DNA of 18,004 bases from Bacillota bacterium (GTDB taxonomy: Bacteria; Bacillota; Bacilli; Desulfuribacillales; Desulfuribacillaceae). Positions within the stretch are counted from its first letter, which is position 1. Each line of letters begins with the position of its first letter. The notes below the pieces were generated by a model. The model worked only from the letters and a program-made list of their open reading frames with translations. It had not been told where the DNA came from and ran no database searches. The translations under genes and the position numbers were made by a program. Location: assembly GCA_023388635.1 (NCBI GenBank), contig JAEWFW010000028.1:1-18004 (forward strand), given 5' to 3'. Below, piece after piece: positions 1 to 6,912 of this stretch.

Positions 1-55
1 TCTACTGAAAGTGGCAGGCATCCGCATCGCTACTTTTCTACAAAAACAGATGAGC

Positions 56-105
56 AAAAAAGTTGGACGAAAAACAGTATGTTTTTCTGCCCAACTTTTT
101 TATTT
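56..105 (+). terminator. Rho-independent terminator of an upstream unit
   Basis: A perfect 11-bp stem (56-66 with 91-101) encloses a second 6-bp stem (70-75 with 81-86), and the 3' arm ends in a run of T. It sits between the left edge and the rubrerythrin promoter. It therefore most likely ends a gene lying mostly outside the window; one frame stops at 6-8, but no coding sequence can be assigned to these few bases. The arm rich in A on the other side could let it work on both strands. Confidence 0.85.
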
Positions 106-131
106 TAGGGACTTATTGGACAGCCCCGTTT

Positions 132-159
132 TTGTGCTTGACCGGGTTCGTGATATAAT
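132..159 (+). promoter_or_regulatory. Extended -10 promoter of rubrerythrin gene
   Basis: TATAAT at 154-159 is preceded by TG at 151-152, making an extended -10 element. The best -35 match at correct spacing is TTGTGC at 132-137 with a 16-bp spacer. Transcription would begin near 166, giving a leader of about 40 nt before the start codon. Confidence 0.65.
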
Positions 160-207
160 GATACAGTAGCATAATATTTATTTTTATATCTAGGAGGGAA
201 TTATTAC

Positions 208-747
208 ATGGCAAGAGAATTAAAGGGCAGTCAGACAGAGAAAAATCTATGGACGGCATTTGCAGGCGAATCACAAGCTCGCAATAAGTATACGTTTTAT
301 GCGCAAGTAGCCAAAAAAGAGGGCTATGAGCAAATGTCAGGGATTTTTACAGAAACAGCAGATCAGGAAATTCAGCATGCGAAAAAGATTTTCCGCTTTT
401 TGAACGGCATCGGCGATACGAAGCAAAACTTGGAAGATGCTAAAGAAGGCGAAAAGTATGAGTGGGAGACAATGTATCACGATTTCGAAAAAGTTGCTAG
501 ACAAGAAGGCTTTGCAGAAATCGCTGATTTTTTCCACGAAGTCGCCGAAGTAGAAGAAGAGCATGAGAGACGCTTCCAGAGATTGTTAAACAATCTGACG
601 AATGGAACAGTGTTCAAAAAAGAGGAAGAAGTGGAATGGCAGTGCAGAAATTGCGGATATGTACATACAGGGTTGGAAGCGCCGGAAGTTTGTCCATGCT
701 GTGACCATCCGCAAGCGCATTTCCAATTGTATCCTAAAAATTATTAA
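208..747 (+). CDS. rbr: Rubrerythrin
   Basis: Cytoplasmic non-haem iron protein, normally an NADH- or rubredoxin-linked peroxidase that removes hydrogen peroxide in anaerobes. At 179 residues it is close to the usual 190. The ferritin-like diiron domain (about 1-130) shows the expected ligands: E21 in GESQARN, E54 and H57 in DQEIQH, E82 and E85 in GEKYEW, and E116 and H119 in EVEEEHERRF. The C-terminal rubredoxin-like domain (about 144-179) has two Cys pairs, CRNC at 146-149 and CPCC at 162-165, for one Fe(SCys)4 centre. The start is fixed by AGGAGGG at 192-198. The gene has its own promoter and terminator, so it is probably a single-gene unit. It points to an organism that meets oxygen while living by anaerobic metabolism. 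Identity is near certain; the physiological electron donor is not shown. Confidence 0.96.
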   Translation: MARELKGSQTEKNLWTAFAGESQARNKYTFYAQVAKKEGYEQMSGIFTETADQEIQHAKKIFRFLNGIGDTKQNLEDAKEGEKYEWETMYHDFEKVARQEGFAEIADFFHEVAEVEEEHERRFQRLLNNLTNGTVFKKEEEVEWQCRNCGYVHTGLEAPEVCPCCDHPQAHFQLYPKNY

Positions 748-810
748 TTTCATTGGAGATTGGCATAAATTGTGTATGTTCCGATTATATTGTAGTACAG
801 GCATCATCTG

Positions 811-843
811 AGCATCGTGGAAAAATATCCGCGATGCTTTTTC
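811..843 (+). terminator. Terminator after rubrerythrin
   Basis: Ten-base arms 811-820 and 829-838 pair with a single G-U wobble around an 8-nt loop and are followed by TTTTT. It lies about 65 bp after the rubrerythrin stop. Confidence 0.85.
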
Positions 844-850
844 TATTTCA

Positions 851-930
851 TCAAGATACAAAAATTTTGATCCAGATGCATAAATTTCAATCCAGATATA
901 GGAAATTCAATCGAGAGCAATGAATTTTTT
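851..930. repeat. Four degenerate 20-bp tandem repeats
   Basis: Four consecutive units, 851-870, 871-890, 891-910 and 911-930, line up without gaps. Unit 2 reads TCCAGATGCATAAATTTCAA. Units 1 and 2, and units 2 and 3, share 15 of 20 positions; unit 4 is weaker (about 12 of 20 with unit 2). The shared core is TCnAGA near the left and an AAATTTCAA-like right half. The period is about two helical turns, so equivalent positions fall on the same face. Role unknown; it lies between the rubrerythrin terminator and the hydrogenase promoter. Confidence 0.6.
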
Positions 931-1039
931 TGTGAAAAAATTTACAAGTCATCTAAATTATGAAGGTAAGCGTCGGAACCATAGTAATAACAGTAAAAAC
1001 TATGAAAACAGTAGAAATATAGAGGTAACAGAAAATTTT

Positions 1040-1066
1040 GTCAAATATCATGATTCCTGATATGAC
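1040..1066. promoter_or_regulatory. Imperfect palindrome, possible operator
   Basis: ATATCA (1045-1050) and TGATAT (1058-1063) form a 6-bp inverted repeat around a 7-bp centre. The symmetry continues outward as GTCA and TGAC if two extra A residues in the left arm are skipped. It lies about 120-150 bp upstream of the predicted -35 element. It does not match the CRP, FNR or Rex consensus well enough to name a regulator. Confidence 0.35.
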
Positions 1067-1116
1067 ATAATCGATTTTTTGAGAAAAATGGCGAAATTTG
1101 AAGTATGATAACGGAA

Positions 1117-1183
1117 ATAACAAATATAGCAATATAGAGGATAGATTTGCCTGGATTTGAGCATAAAATGCGATATTTGTTAT
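1117..1183. promoter_or_regulatory. 11-bp inverted repeat just upstream of the hya promoter
   Basis: ATAACAAATAT at 1117-1127 is the exact complement of ATATTTGTTAT at 1173-1183, with a 45-nt spacer. The right arm ends two bases before the predicted -35 element. Related half-motifs (AGCAATATA at 1128-1136 and TATATTGTTA at 1181-1190) lie beside both arms. Paired operator half-sites are a reasonable reading; AT-rich chance is the alternative. Confidence 0.4.
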
Positions 1184-1184
1184 A

Positions 1185-1212
1185 TTGTTATATAAAGCAA
1201 TAATGATAGAAT
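1185..1212 (+). promoter_or_regulatory. Predicted hydrogenase operon promoter
   Basis: TTGTTA at 1185-1190 and TAGAAT at 1207-1212 are separated by 16 bp, and TG at 1204-1205 gives an extended -10. Transcription would start near 1219, leaving a leader of about 85 nt that includes the ACATG/CATGT palindrome at 1227-1239. Confidence 0.5.
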
Positions 1213-1303
1213 AAGAAGTGTATAGTACATGCATCATGTCTATTTATAGCACTAATTGTTAAGGTTTTGAAAAATTTTTTATATTAAGAAGGAGGGGTCT
1301 TGT

Positions 1304-2434
1304 TTGAACGAAACATTTTACGAGTATGTGCAAAGAAGGGGAATTTCGAGAAAAGATTTCTTGAAATTTTGCACAGCAATTACAGCGATCATGGGTCTTG
1401 AAGCTTCATTTACTCCAAAGGTTGTTGAGGCACTTGAGACTAAGGAGCGTATTCCTGTCATTTATAAGCACTTCCAAGAATGTACAGGTTGCTCGGAATC
1501 ATTCATTCGTACAGCACATCCTACAGTTGCCAGCCTATTGTTAGATATGATTTCGTTAGATTATCATGACACATTAATGGCTGCTGCAGGTACACAAGCA
1601 TTAAAGAGTGCGCATGACACGAAAGAAAAGTACAAAGGCAAGTATATTTTAGCAATTGAAGGTAGTATCCCGGTTGCTGACGGCGGAATTTACAGTATGG
1701 TTGATGGAAGAACCCATTTGGATATCTTCCGTGAATACGAAAAAGATTGTATGGCAATTATCGCTTACGGATCTTGTGCAGCATTTGGTAACGTACAGGC
1801 TGCAGCACCGAATCCTACAGGAGCAACGCCAATTTATAAGTTAACCAATAAGCCGATCATCAATGTGCCTGGTTGCCCACCGATTGCTGAGGTAATGGCA
1901 GGGGTTATCACTCATATTTTGACATTTGGTATGCCTGAATTGGATGTTCAAAAGCGTCCGAAAGCATTCTACCGTCATAGAATTCACGATAATTGTCAGC
2001 GTCGTGCTTATTTCGATGCAGGTCTATTTGTCGAGAATTTCGATGATCTTGGTGCTAAATTAGGTTGGTGCTTATACAAAGTTGGATGTAAAGGACCGGT
2101 TACTTATAACTCATGCTCTGTCATGAAGTGGAACGAAAGCACATGCTGGCCTGTAGAATCAGGAAACCCATGTATTGGCTGTTCGGAAGATAACTTCTGG
2201 GATTTCGGACCGATCTTCACTACATTGGCACAAGTTCCAAAAACGAATATTATCGTTAACCCGGATAAAGTGGGAGCTGCGATTGTCGGAGTGACAGCTG
2301 CCGGTGTAGCTGTTCATGGTGTGGCAACGGCTGTCAATCAGAAAATGAACAAATCGAAGACAGACGAAACGGTAGTAGCTGCGAAAACAACAGAAGCAGT
2401 GACAGAGGAGCAGAATAAGGAGGTCAGTAATTAA
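1304..2434 (+). CDS. hyaA: [NiFe] uptake hydrogenase small subunit
   Basis: Electron-transfer subunit of a membrane-bound group 1 [NiFe] hydrogenase, carrying three FeS clusters. Ligands are visible: proximal cluster C60, C63, C158, C191; distal H228, C231, C256, C262; medial C271, C290, C293. The extra cysteines that mark oxygen-tolerant enzymes (ECTCC and a Cys around residue 131) are absent: here they are G62 and S131. The N-terminus has a Tat-type signal but reads SRKDFLK (15-21), arginine-lysine instead of two arginines. A hydrophobic C-terminal anchor (about 322-344) is followed by a 32-residue charged tail. Start is TTG at 1304, set by AAGGAGGGG at 1289-1297. The stop overlaps the next start (TAATG), indicating tight coupling. 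Substrate H2; electrons pass to the cytochrome b. Family certain; symbol by analogy with E. coli hya. Confidence 0.95.
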   Translation: MNETFYEYVQRRGISRKDFLKFCTAITAIMGLEASFTPKVVEALETKERIPVIYKHFQECTGCSESFIRTAHPTVASLLLDMISLDYHDTLMAAAGTQALKSAHDTKEKYKGKYILAIEGSIPVADGGIYSMVDGRTHLDIFREYEKDCMAIIAYGSCAAFGNVQAAAPNPTGATPIYKLTNKPIINVPGCPPIAEVMAGVITHILTFGMPELDVQKRPKAFYRHRIHDNCQRRAYFDAGLFVENFDDLGAKLGWCLYKVGCKGPVTYNSCSVMKWNESTCWPVESGNPCIGCSEDNFWDFGPIFTTLAQVPKTNIIVNPDKVGAAIVGVTAAGVAVHGVATAVNQKMNKSKTDETVVAAKTTEAVTEEQNKEVSN

Positions 2435-4173
2435 TGGCACAAAGAATTGTAGTTGACCCGGTTACGAGACTGGAAGGTCACCTTCGCATAGAAGTTGATT
2501 TAAATGAAAATAATGTAATTGCTGACGCATTAAGTTCAGGTACGATGATCCGTGGACTAGAGCAAATTTTGGTCGGACGTGATCCTCGTGATGCTTGGGC
2601 ATATGTACAGCGTATTTGCGGCGTTTGTACGACTACTCACGCAATCGCTTCGGTTCGTGCAGTAGAAGATGCTTTGGATATTACGATTCCTAAAAATGCG
2701 AATATTATCCGTGATATCATTGTTTATGCACAGTTGGTACATGACCATACTGTACATTTCTATCATTTACATGCGATGGACTGGATCGATGTTATCAGTG
2801 CGCTAAGTGCTGATCCTAAGGAGACTAGCCGTATCGCTCAAAGCATTTCAACTTGGCCAAATTCTTCACCTGGATATTTTGCTGAAGTACAACAACGCAT
2901 TCAGAAGTTTGTTGACAGCGGTCAGTTGGGAATTTTCAACAACGCATATTGGGGACATCCGGCATATAAATTGCCGGCAGAAGTCAACTTGTTAGCGTTG
3001 ACGCACTATTTAGAAGCATTAGAATGGCAGAAAGATATCGTTAAAATCCACGCAATTCTGGGTGGTAAGAATCCGCATCCGCATTTCCTCGTCGGTGGCG
3101 TAGGTAGCGCAATCGATATTAACAGTGATAATGCATTGAATACGGAAAAATTGAACCACATCCAGCGGATCATCACGAGAGCTCATGACATTGTCAATAA
3201 ATTATATATTCCTGACTTGATGGCAATCGCTTCTTATTACAAGGATTGGACATATGGAGCAGGATACAAAAACTACTTAACGTTCGGGGACTATCCTGAC
3301 TTCGGTAAGAGTATTTATGATACAAATTCATACTTCTTCCCAGCCGGAGCAATTTTGGGCGGCGATCTTTCAACAGTACATGATGTTGATTTACGTGATC
3401 CGGAGCAAGTTCAAGAGTTTGTTGACTACACATGGTTGAGTTATGCAGAGAACCAACAGGGACTCGGCAAGCATCCATATGATGGAGAAACTACATTTAA
3501 CTACACTGGTCCTAAACCGGGCTACAAAGAGTTAAATATGAATGAAGCATACACATGGAACAAAGCACCTCGTTGGAGAGGCAATTCCATGGAGCTTGGA
3601 CCATTATCACGTATTTTAGTTGCTTATGCAAAGGGCAATAAATTAGTAAAAGAAACTGTTGACCAAGCGACAAAACAGTTGGGTATTCCTTTGACTGCTT
3701 TAATGTCAACGTTGGGAAGAACAGCAGCTCGTGGTTTGGAAACGAAAATCTTTGTTGACCGTCTTCAAGGTTCTCTTGACGCTTTGATTGCCAATATCAA
3801 TGCAGGAGATACAGAGACATTTAACAAGACGAAATGGGATCCGAAGACATGGCATGCTAACGGCCAAAAAACTCTGCGTGGAGTAGGTTGGATGGAAGCA
3901 ACACGCGGCGGTTTGGCACATTATATTGTCATTGAAGACCAGAAGATCAAAAACTATCAAGCCCTTGTTCCTTCTACTTGGAACGCTTCTCCTCGTGATG
4001 TCAATGGTAACCGTGGAGCTTATGAGCAGTGCTTAGTCGATACACCGATGGCTGTTCCAGAGCAACCGTTAGAAATTATTCGTACAATTCACTCATTTGA
4101 CCCATGCCTAGCATGCGCTGTTCACGTAGTGGATAAGAATAAAAAAGACATCACTCAAATTACTGTGATATAG
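2434..4173 (+). CDS. hyaB: [NiFe] uptake hydrogenase large subunit
   Basis: Catalytic subunit holding the Ni-Fe(CN)2CO active site that splits H2. The two metal-binding motifs are intact: RICGVC near the N-terminus (C62, C65) and DPCLACAVH near the C-terminus (C558, C561, H564). The family signature VDPVTRLEGHLRIEV opens the protein. The 15 residues after H564 are the extension removed by the maturation protease encoded two genes downstream. At 579 residues it has the expected family length. AAGGAGG at 2417-2423, inside the end of the preceding gene, serves its ATG. It has no export signal of its own and, as in the family, should be carried across the membrane with the small subunit after folding. 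Hydrogenase assembly genes hypA-F are not in the window and must be elsewhere. Confidence 0.97.
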   Translation: MAQRIVVDPVTRLEGHLRIEVDLNENNVIADALSSGTMIRGLEQILVGRDPRDAWAYVQRICGVCTTTHAIASVRAVEDALDITIPKNANIIRDIIVYAQLVHDHTVHFYHLHAMDWIDVISALSADPKETSRIAQSISTWPNSSPGYFAEVQQRIQKFVDSGQLGIFNNAYWGHPAYKLPAEVNLLALTHYLEALEWQKDIVKIHAILGGKNPHPHFLVGGVGSAIDINSDNALNTEKLNHIQRIITRAHDIVNKLYIPDLMAIASYYKDWTYGAGYKNYLTFGDYPDFGKSIYDTNSYFFPAGAILGGDLSTVHDVDLRDPEQVQEFVDYTWLSYAENQQGLGKHPYDGETTFNYTGPKPGYKELNMNEAYTWNKAPRWRGNSMELGPLSRILVAYAKGNKLVKETVDQATKQLGIPLTALMSTLGRTAARGLETKIFVDRLQGSLDALIANINAGDTETFNKTKWDPKTWHANGQKTLRGVGWMEATRGGLAHYIVIEDQKIKNYQALVPSTWNASPRDVNGNRGAYEQCLVDTPMAVPEQPLEIIRTIHSFDPCLACAVHVVDKNKKDITQITVI

Positions 4174-4183
4174 GGGTGATTCA

Positions 4184-4861
4184 ATGAGCCAACATGGAGA
4201 AATGAAAACAGACATTTACGTTTGGGAACTCCCAGTGCGGATTTTTCATTGGGTCAATGCGCTTTGCATCGTCATTCTGTTAATCACGGGATATTTTATC
4301 TATAACCCGTTTATCCATGCTCCGGGAATTGTGGCAAATGACTATTACATTATGGGAACTGCTAGATTTGTACATTTTGTCACTGCATACGTTTTTATTG
4401 CTGCTTTATTGATGAGATTTTACTGGTTCTTTGCCGGAAATCAATATGCAAAAATCAAGTTCTGGAAAAAAGAGTGGTGGATTGGTCTAAAAGATGTCGT
4501 GTTGTTCTATTTGTTTATCAAAAAATCAGAACCACATTTCACAGGTCATAATCCGCTAGCAGAAATGAGTTATTTAATGTTTACTTGGGTAGCTTCTTTC
4601 TTCATCATTTTGACAGGCTTGGCAATGCAGGCAGAAATATACACGACCGGATTCTTGTATAACATTACTGCTTGGTTTAACGGAATTATGGGTAACTCTG
4701 ATTATTCGAGAAATATTCACCATATGCTTGCTTGGATTTTCGTCATGTTTATCGTTACGCATATTTATATGTCGTTCCGTCATGACTTCTTGGCGAAGAA
4801 TGGTGAAACATCTTCAATCATTACCGGATATAAGCAATATCCTCCACATGACGAGCACTAA
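4184..4861 (+). CDS. hyaC: Hydrogenase cytochrome b subunit
   Basis: Integral membrane dihaem cytochrome b that accepts electrons from the small subunit and reduces the quinone pool. The 225-residue protein has four hydrophobic segments (about 22-40, 60-80, 130-149, 181-198), matching the HyaC/HydC family. Candidate axial haem ligands are H22 (RIFHW), H64 (RFVHFV), H180 (NIHH) and H193 (VTHIYM). It begins 10 bp after the large-subunit stop with GGGGTGA as binding site. The gene order small-large-cytochrome is that of respiratory H2-uptake enzymes such as Wolinella HydABC. Menaquinone as acceptor is an inference from the likely lineage. Confidence 0.93.
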   Translation: MSQHGEMKTDIYVWELPVRIFHWVNALCIVILLITGYFIYNPFIHAPGIVANDYYIMGTARFVHFVTAYVFIAALLMRFYWFFAGNQYAKIKFWKKEWWIGLKDVVLFYLFIKKSEPHFTGHNPLAEMSYLMFTWVASFFIILTGLAMQAEIYTTGFLYNITAWFNGIMGNSDYSRNIHHMLAWIFVMFIVTHIYMSFRHDFLAKNGETSSIITGYKQYPPHDEH

Positions 4862-4935
4862 GAACACAAAAGTATTTTAAGCAGTTTGATTTGCGCGTCG
4901 TCGGAACATACTATTACATGTAGCAGAGGTGACAT

Positions 4936-5409
4936 ATGGAGATCATTGCGTTAGGAATCGGCAATATTCTTTGCCAAGATGAAGGCATAGGTGTGAAATC
5001 GATCTACAAACTGATGGAAAAAGAGTGGGATGAGCGCATCGAGCTGATTGACGGTGCTTGCGACGGCTTGCAACTTTTGGAGTATGTAGAGAGAGCGGAC
5101 CGCCTTTTGGTCATAGATGCAATTGATGCCGATGAACAGCCGGGAACGATTGTGCAAATGGAGGACGACGAGGTACCTATGTATACAGGTGTCCATCTGT
5201 CTACTCACCAGGGAAGTTTTCAAGAATTACTGTTATTGTCAAAACTTCGTGAGCGTTTCCCAAAAAAATTGATCCTGCTGGGAATACAGCCAGAATCGAT
5301 TGAATGGGGAATGGAATTGTCAGATTGTGTCGCAGAGCAAATTCCTGAAATCGTCCGACGTGCGGAAGAGATCTTGCGTGCGTGGGAAAAGGAATTACCG
5401 GCGAAATAG
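4936..5409 (+). CDS. hyaD: Hydrogenase maturation endopeptidase (HyaD/HybD family)
   Basis: Nickel-dependent protease that cuts the C-terminal extension of the large subunit once the active site is loaded. The 157-residue protein has the family layout: GIGNILCQDEGIGV at the N-terminus with E16, VIDAID with D61, and STHQGSF with H91; these align with the three nickel ligands E16, D62 and H93 of E. coli HybD. GIQPESIEWG (about 116-125) is another family block. It follows the cytochrome gene by 74 bp and uses AGAGGTGA at 4925-4932. A hairpin overlaps its stop and a terminator follows, so it is the last gene of the operon. Its natural target is the large subunit at 2434-4173. Confidence 0.95.
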   Translation: MEIIALGIGNILCQDEGIGVKSIYKLMEKEWDERIELIDGACDGLQLLEYVERADRLLVIDAIDADEQPGTIVQMEDDEVPMYTGVHLSTHQGSFQELLLLSKLRERFPKKLILLGIQPESIEWGMELSDCVAEQIPEIVRRAEEILRAWEKELPAK

Positions 5410-5423
5410 CCGAATTAGGCTAT
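5406..5423 (+). other. Small hairpin overlapping the hyaD stop
   Basis: ATAGCC (5406-5411) pairs with GGCTAT (5418-5423) around a 6-nt loop; the TAG stop lies in the left arm. It has no T run. It may protect the 3' end of the transcript or be coincidental. Confidence 0.35.
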
Positions 5424-5447
5424 CACAATCAGACTTACGGATATAAT

Positions 5448-5490
5448 GAGATACCCTTGATGTTCATACTTCAGGGGTATTTCTTTTTTT
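5448..5490 (+). terminator. Terminator of the hydrogenase operon
   Basis: Arms at 5448-5460 and 5470-5483 pair over about 12 positions with two G-U wobbles, followed by a seven-T run at 5484-5490. It separates the hydrogenase operon from the aminotransferase gene. Confidence 0.88.
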
Positions 5491-5503
5491 GTTCACAAAA
5501 CAC

Positions 5504-5532
5504 TTTACGAGTGATACAGCTTTCGGTATGAT
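5504..5532 (+). promoter_or_regulatory. Promoter of the LL-DAP aminotransferase gene
   Basis: TTTACG (5504-5509) and TATGAT (5527-5532) are 17 bp apart. Transcription would start near 5539, making a leader of about 75 nt that contains two near-identical direct repeats. Confidence 0.6.
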
Positions 5533-5547
5533 GTTAATAAGTTCTCG

Positions 5548-5582
5548 GCATTTGCAAAAATGAAACTGCATTGCAAAAATGA
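5548..5582 (+). repeat. Direct repeat in the dapL leader
   Basis: GCATTTGCAAAAATGA at 5548-5563 recurs as GCATTGCAAAAATGA at 5568-5582, differing by one T, with a 20-bp period. Each copy can fold as a small hairpin (CATTT/AAATG in the first). It lies in the predicted 5' leader of the aminotransferase. Function unknown. Confidence 0.5.
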
Positions 5583-5612
5583 GCCTAAGAAAAATAAAAG
5601 GGAGGAATCTTT

Positions 5613-6851
5613 ATGGCAGAAAGTTATATACAGAAACTCTTTTCAGAGCGAATTGGCGGTGAGAAATTTGGCAAGGACACTGTCTTGTACAAATTTGAGA
5701 AAATTAAACGCGCCAAAGCAGCTGCCCTAAAGGCGCATCCTGATGTAGAGTTGATTGATATGGGTGTTGGGGAACCTGATGAAATGGCGGACCAAGGAAT
5801 TGTCAATACTTTGGCTGACGAAGCGGCAAAGCCGGAGAACAGAGGATATGCTGATAATGGAATCGCCGGCTTCAAACAAGCAGCGGCTGCCTACTTGGAA
5901 AACGTATTTGGTGTCAGTGGGATTGATCCGGAAACAGAAGTAAACCATGCGATCGGTTCCAAGCCGGCGTTAGCAATGTTGCCGAGCGCGTTTATCAATC
6001 CAGGGGACATCACCATTATGACAGTTCCGGGCTATCCTGTTATGGGAACGCATACAAAATGGATGGGGGGAGATGTTGTCAACTTGCCGCTGACGGCAGA
6101 AAACAATTTCTTACCTGACTTAGATTCGTTGACAGAAGACCAAAAGAGACGAGCAAAATTGTTGTATATCAATTATCCGAATAATCCGACGGGAGCAAGT
6201 GCTACGAAGGAGTTTTATGAGCGTGTAGTGGAATTTGCCAAGGCGAATGACATTATTGTCGTTTCTGATGCTGCTTATGCGGCTTTGACTTTTGATGGGG
6301 AGAAGCCATTGAGTTTTCTTTCGATCCCAGGGGCAAAAGAAGTCGGTATCGAGATACATTCTCTCTCTAAAGCATACAATATGACCGGATGGCGGATGGC
6401 GTTCGTTGCGGGAAATGAGCTTGTCGTAAAAGCGTTTGCCACAGTGAAAGACAATAATGATTCCGGTCAATTCATACCAATACAAAAAGCGGCAATGTAC
6501 GGATTAGAGCATCCGCAAATCACCGAAGCTATTTCTGCGAAATATTCACGCCGGCATGATATGCTTGTCAAAGTTTTGAATGAAATCGGATTCCAGGTGA
6601 AGAAGCCAAAAGGTTCATTTTATCTGTACGTACAAATCCCTAAAGGAATCAAAAACGGCAAGCAATTTCAGTCTGCGGAAGAGTTCTGCCAGTATTTGAT
6701 TACAGAAAAGTTAATATCGACCGTTCCGTGGGATGATGCCGGTCATTTTATCCGTTTTTCTGTGACATTCCAGGCAAAAGGTGTAGAAGCGGAGCAAAGA
6801 GTGATCGAAGAGATCAGACGCCGTCTAACGGACGTAGAATTCGAATTCTAA
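5613..6851 (+). CDS. dapL: LL-diaminopimelate aminotransferase
   Basis: PLP-dependent class I/II aminotransferase. The likely reaction converts tetrahydrodipicolinate to LL-2,6-diaminopimelate with glutamate as donor, bypassing the acylated intermediates of lysine and peptidoglycan synthesis. The 412 residues fit the DapL family. Visible features are GVGEPDE near residue 51, YPNNPTG (188-194), SDAAY with D219 and Y222 that contact PLP, and SLSKAYNMTGWR with the Schiff-base lysine K253. The opening block (SERIGGEKFGKDTVLYKFEKIKRAK) resembles DapL more than aspartate aminotransferases. GGGAGGA just upstream sets the start. It is a single gene between a terminator and a convergent gene. A different amino-acid specificity within the family cannot be excluded from sequence alone. 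Confidence 0.78.
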   Translation: MAESYIQKLFSERIGGEKFGKDTVLYKFEKIKRAKAAALKAHPDVELIDMGVGEPDEMADQGIVNTLADEAAKPENRGYADNGIAGFKQAAAAYLENVFGVSGIDPETEVNHAIGSKPALAMLPSAFINPGDITIMTVPGYPVMGTHTKWMGGDVVNLPLTAENNFLPDLDSLTEDQKRRAKLLYINYPNNPTGASATKEFYERVVEFAKANDIIVVSDAAYAALTFDGEKPLSFLSIPGAKEVGIEIHSLSKAYNMTGWRMAFVAGNELVVKAFATVKDNNDSGQFIPIQKAAMYGLEHPQITEAISAKYSRRHDMLVKVLNEIGFQVKKPKGSFYLYVQIPKGIKNGKQFQSAEEFCQYLITEKLISTVPWDDAGHFIRFSVTFQAKGVEAEQRVIEEIRRRLTDVEFEF

Positions 6852-6912
6852 GCACGGACGTACGGACTTCGTATTTGGTTTGTACTATGCTGTATCGTGT
6901 ATAATGTACAAA

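Larger units (their letters stand above)
844..1303. other. Long non-coding AT-rich control region upstream of hydrogenase operon
   Basis: About 460 bp between the rubrerythrin terminator and the hydrogenase start with no convincing gene. It contains the four 20-bp repeats (851-930), an imperfect palindrome (1040-1066), an 11-bp inverted repeat with a 45-nt spacer (1117-1127 and 1173-1183), a predicted promoter (1185-1212) and a small palindrome in the leader, ACATG-CAT-CATGT at 1227-1239. A 94-codon minus-strand open frame across 953-1237 lacks a ribosome binding site and looks like chance. The length and the number of symmetric elements suggest several regulators or a nucleoprotein structure; this is inference. 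Confidence 0.5.

Noticed and set aside
1..55. Partial gene at the left edge
   Set aside because: Two plus frames are open across the terminator and one stops at 6-8; too little sequence to assign any coding region.
138..143. TTGACC as the -35 element of the rubrerythrin promoter
   Set aside because: It is only 10 bp from the TATAAT hexamer, too close for a functional pair.
851..930. 20-bp repeats as a miniature CRISPR array
   Set aside because: Repeats are directly adjacent with no spacers, too degenerate, and no cas gene is nearby.
960..1022. 20-codon plus-strand frame starting MKVSVGTIVITV
   Set aside because: No ribosome binding site or promoter, and its valine/threonine-rich sequence follows from local AT-rich repeats.
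953..1237. 94-codon minus-strand frame across the hydrogenase upstream region
   Set aside because: No ribosome binding site, AT-driven hydrophobic composition without family features, and it runs through the inverted repeats and the predicted promoter.
1256..1262. TTGTTAA as a Rex operator before the hydrogenase gene
   Set aside because: Only one half-site is present; the required inverted TTAACAA is missing at the proper distance.
5548..5582. Lysine riboswitch before the DAP aminotransferase
   Set aside because: The leader is about 75 nt, far below the size of the lysine aptamer, and lacks its conserved helices.
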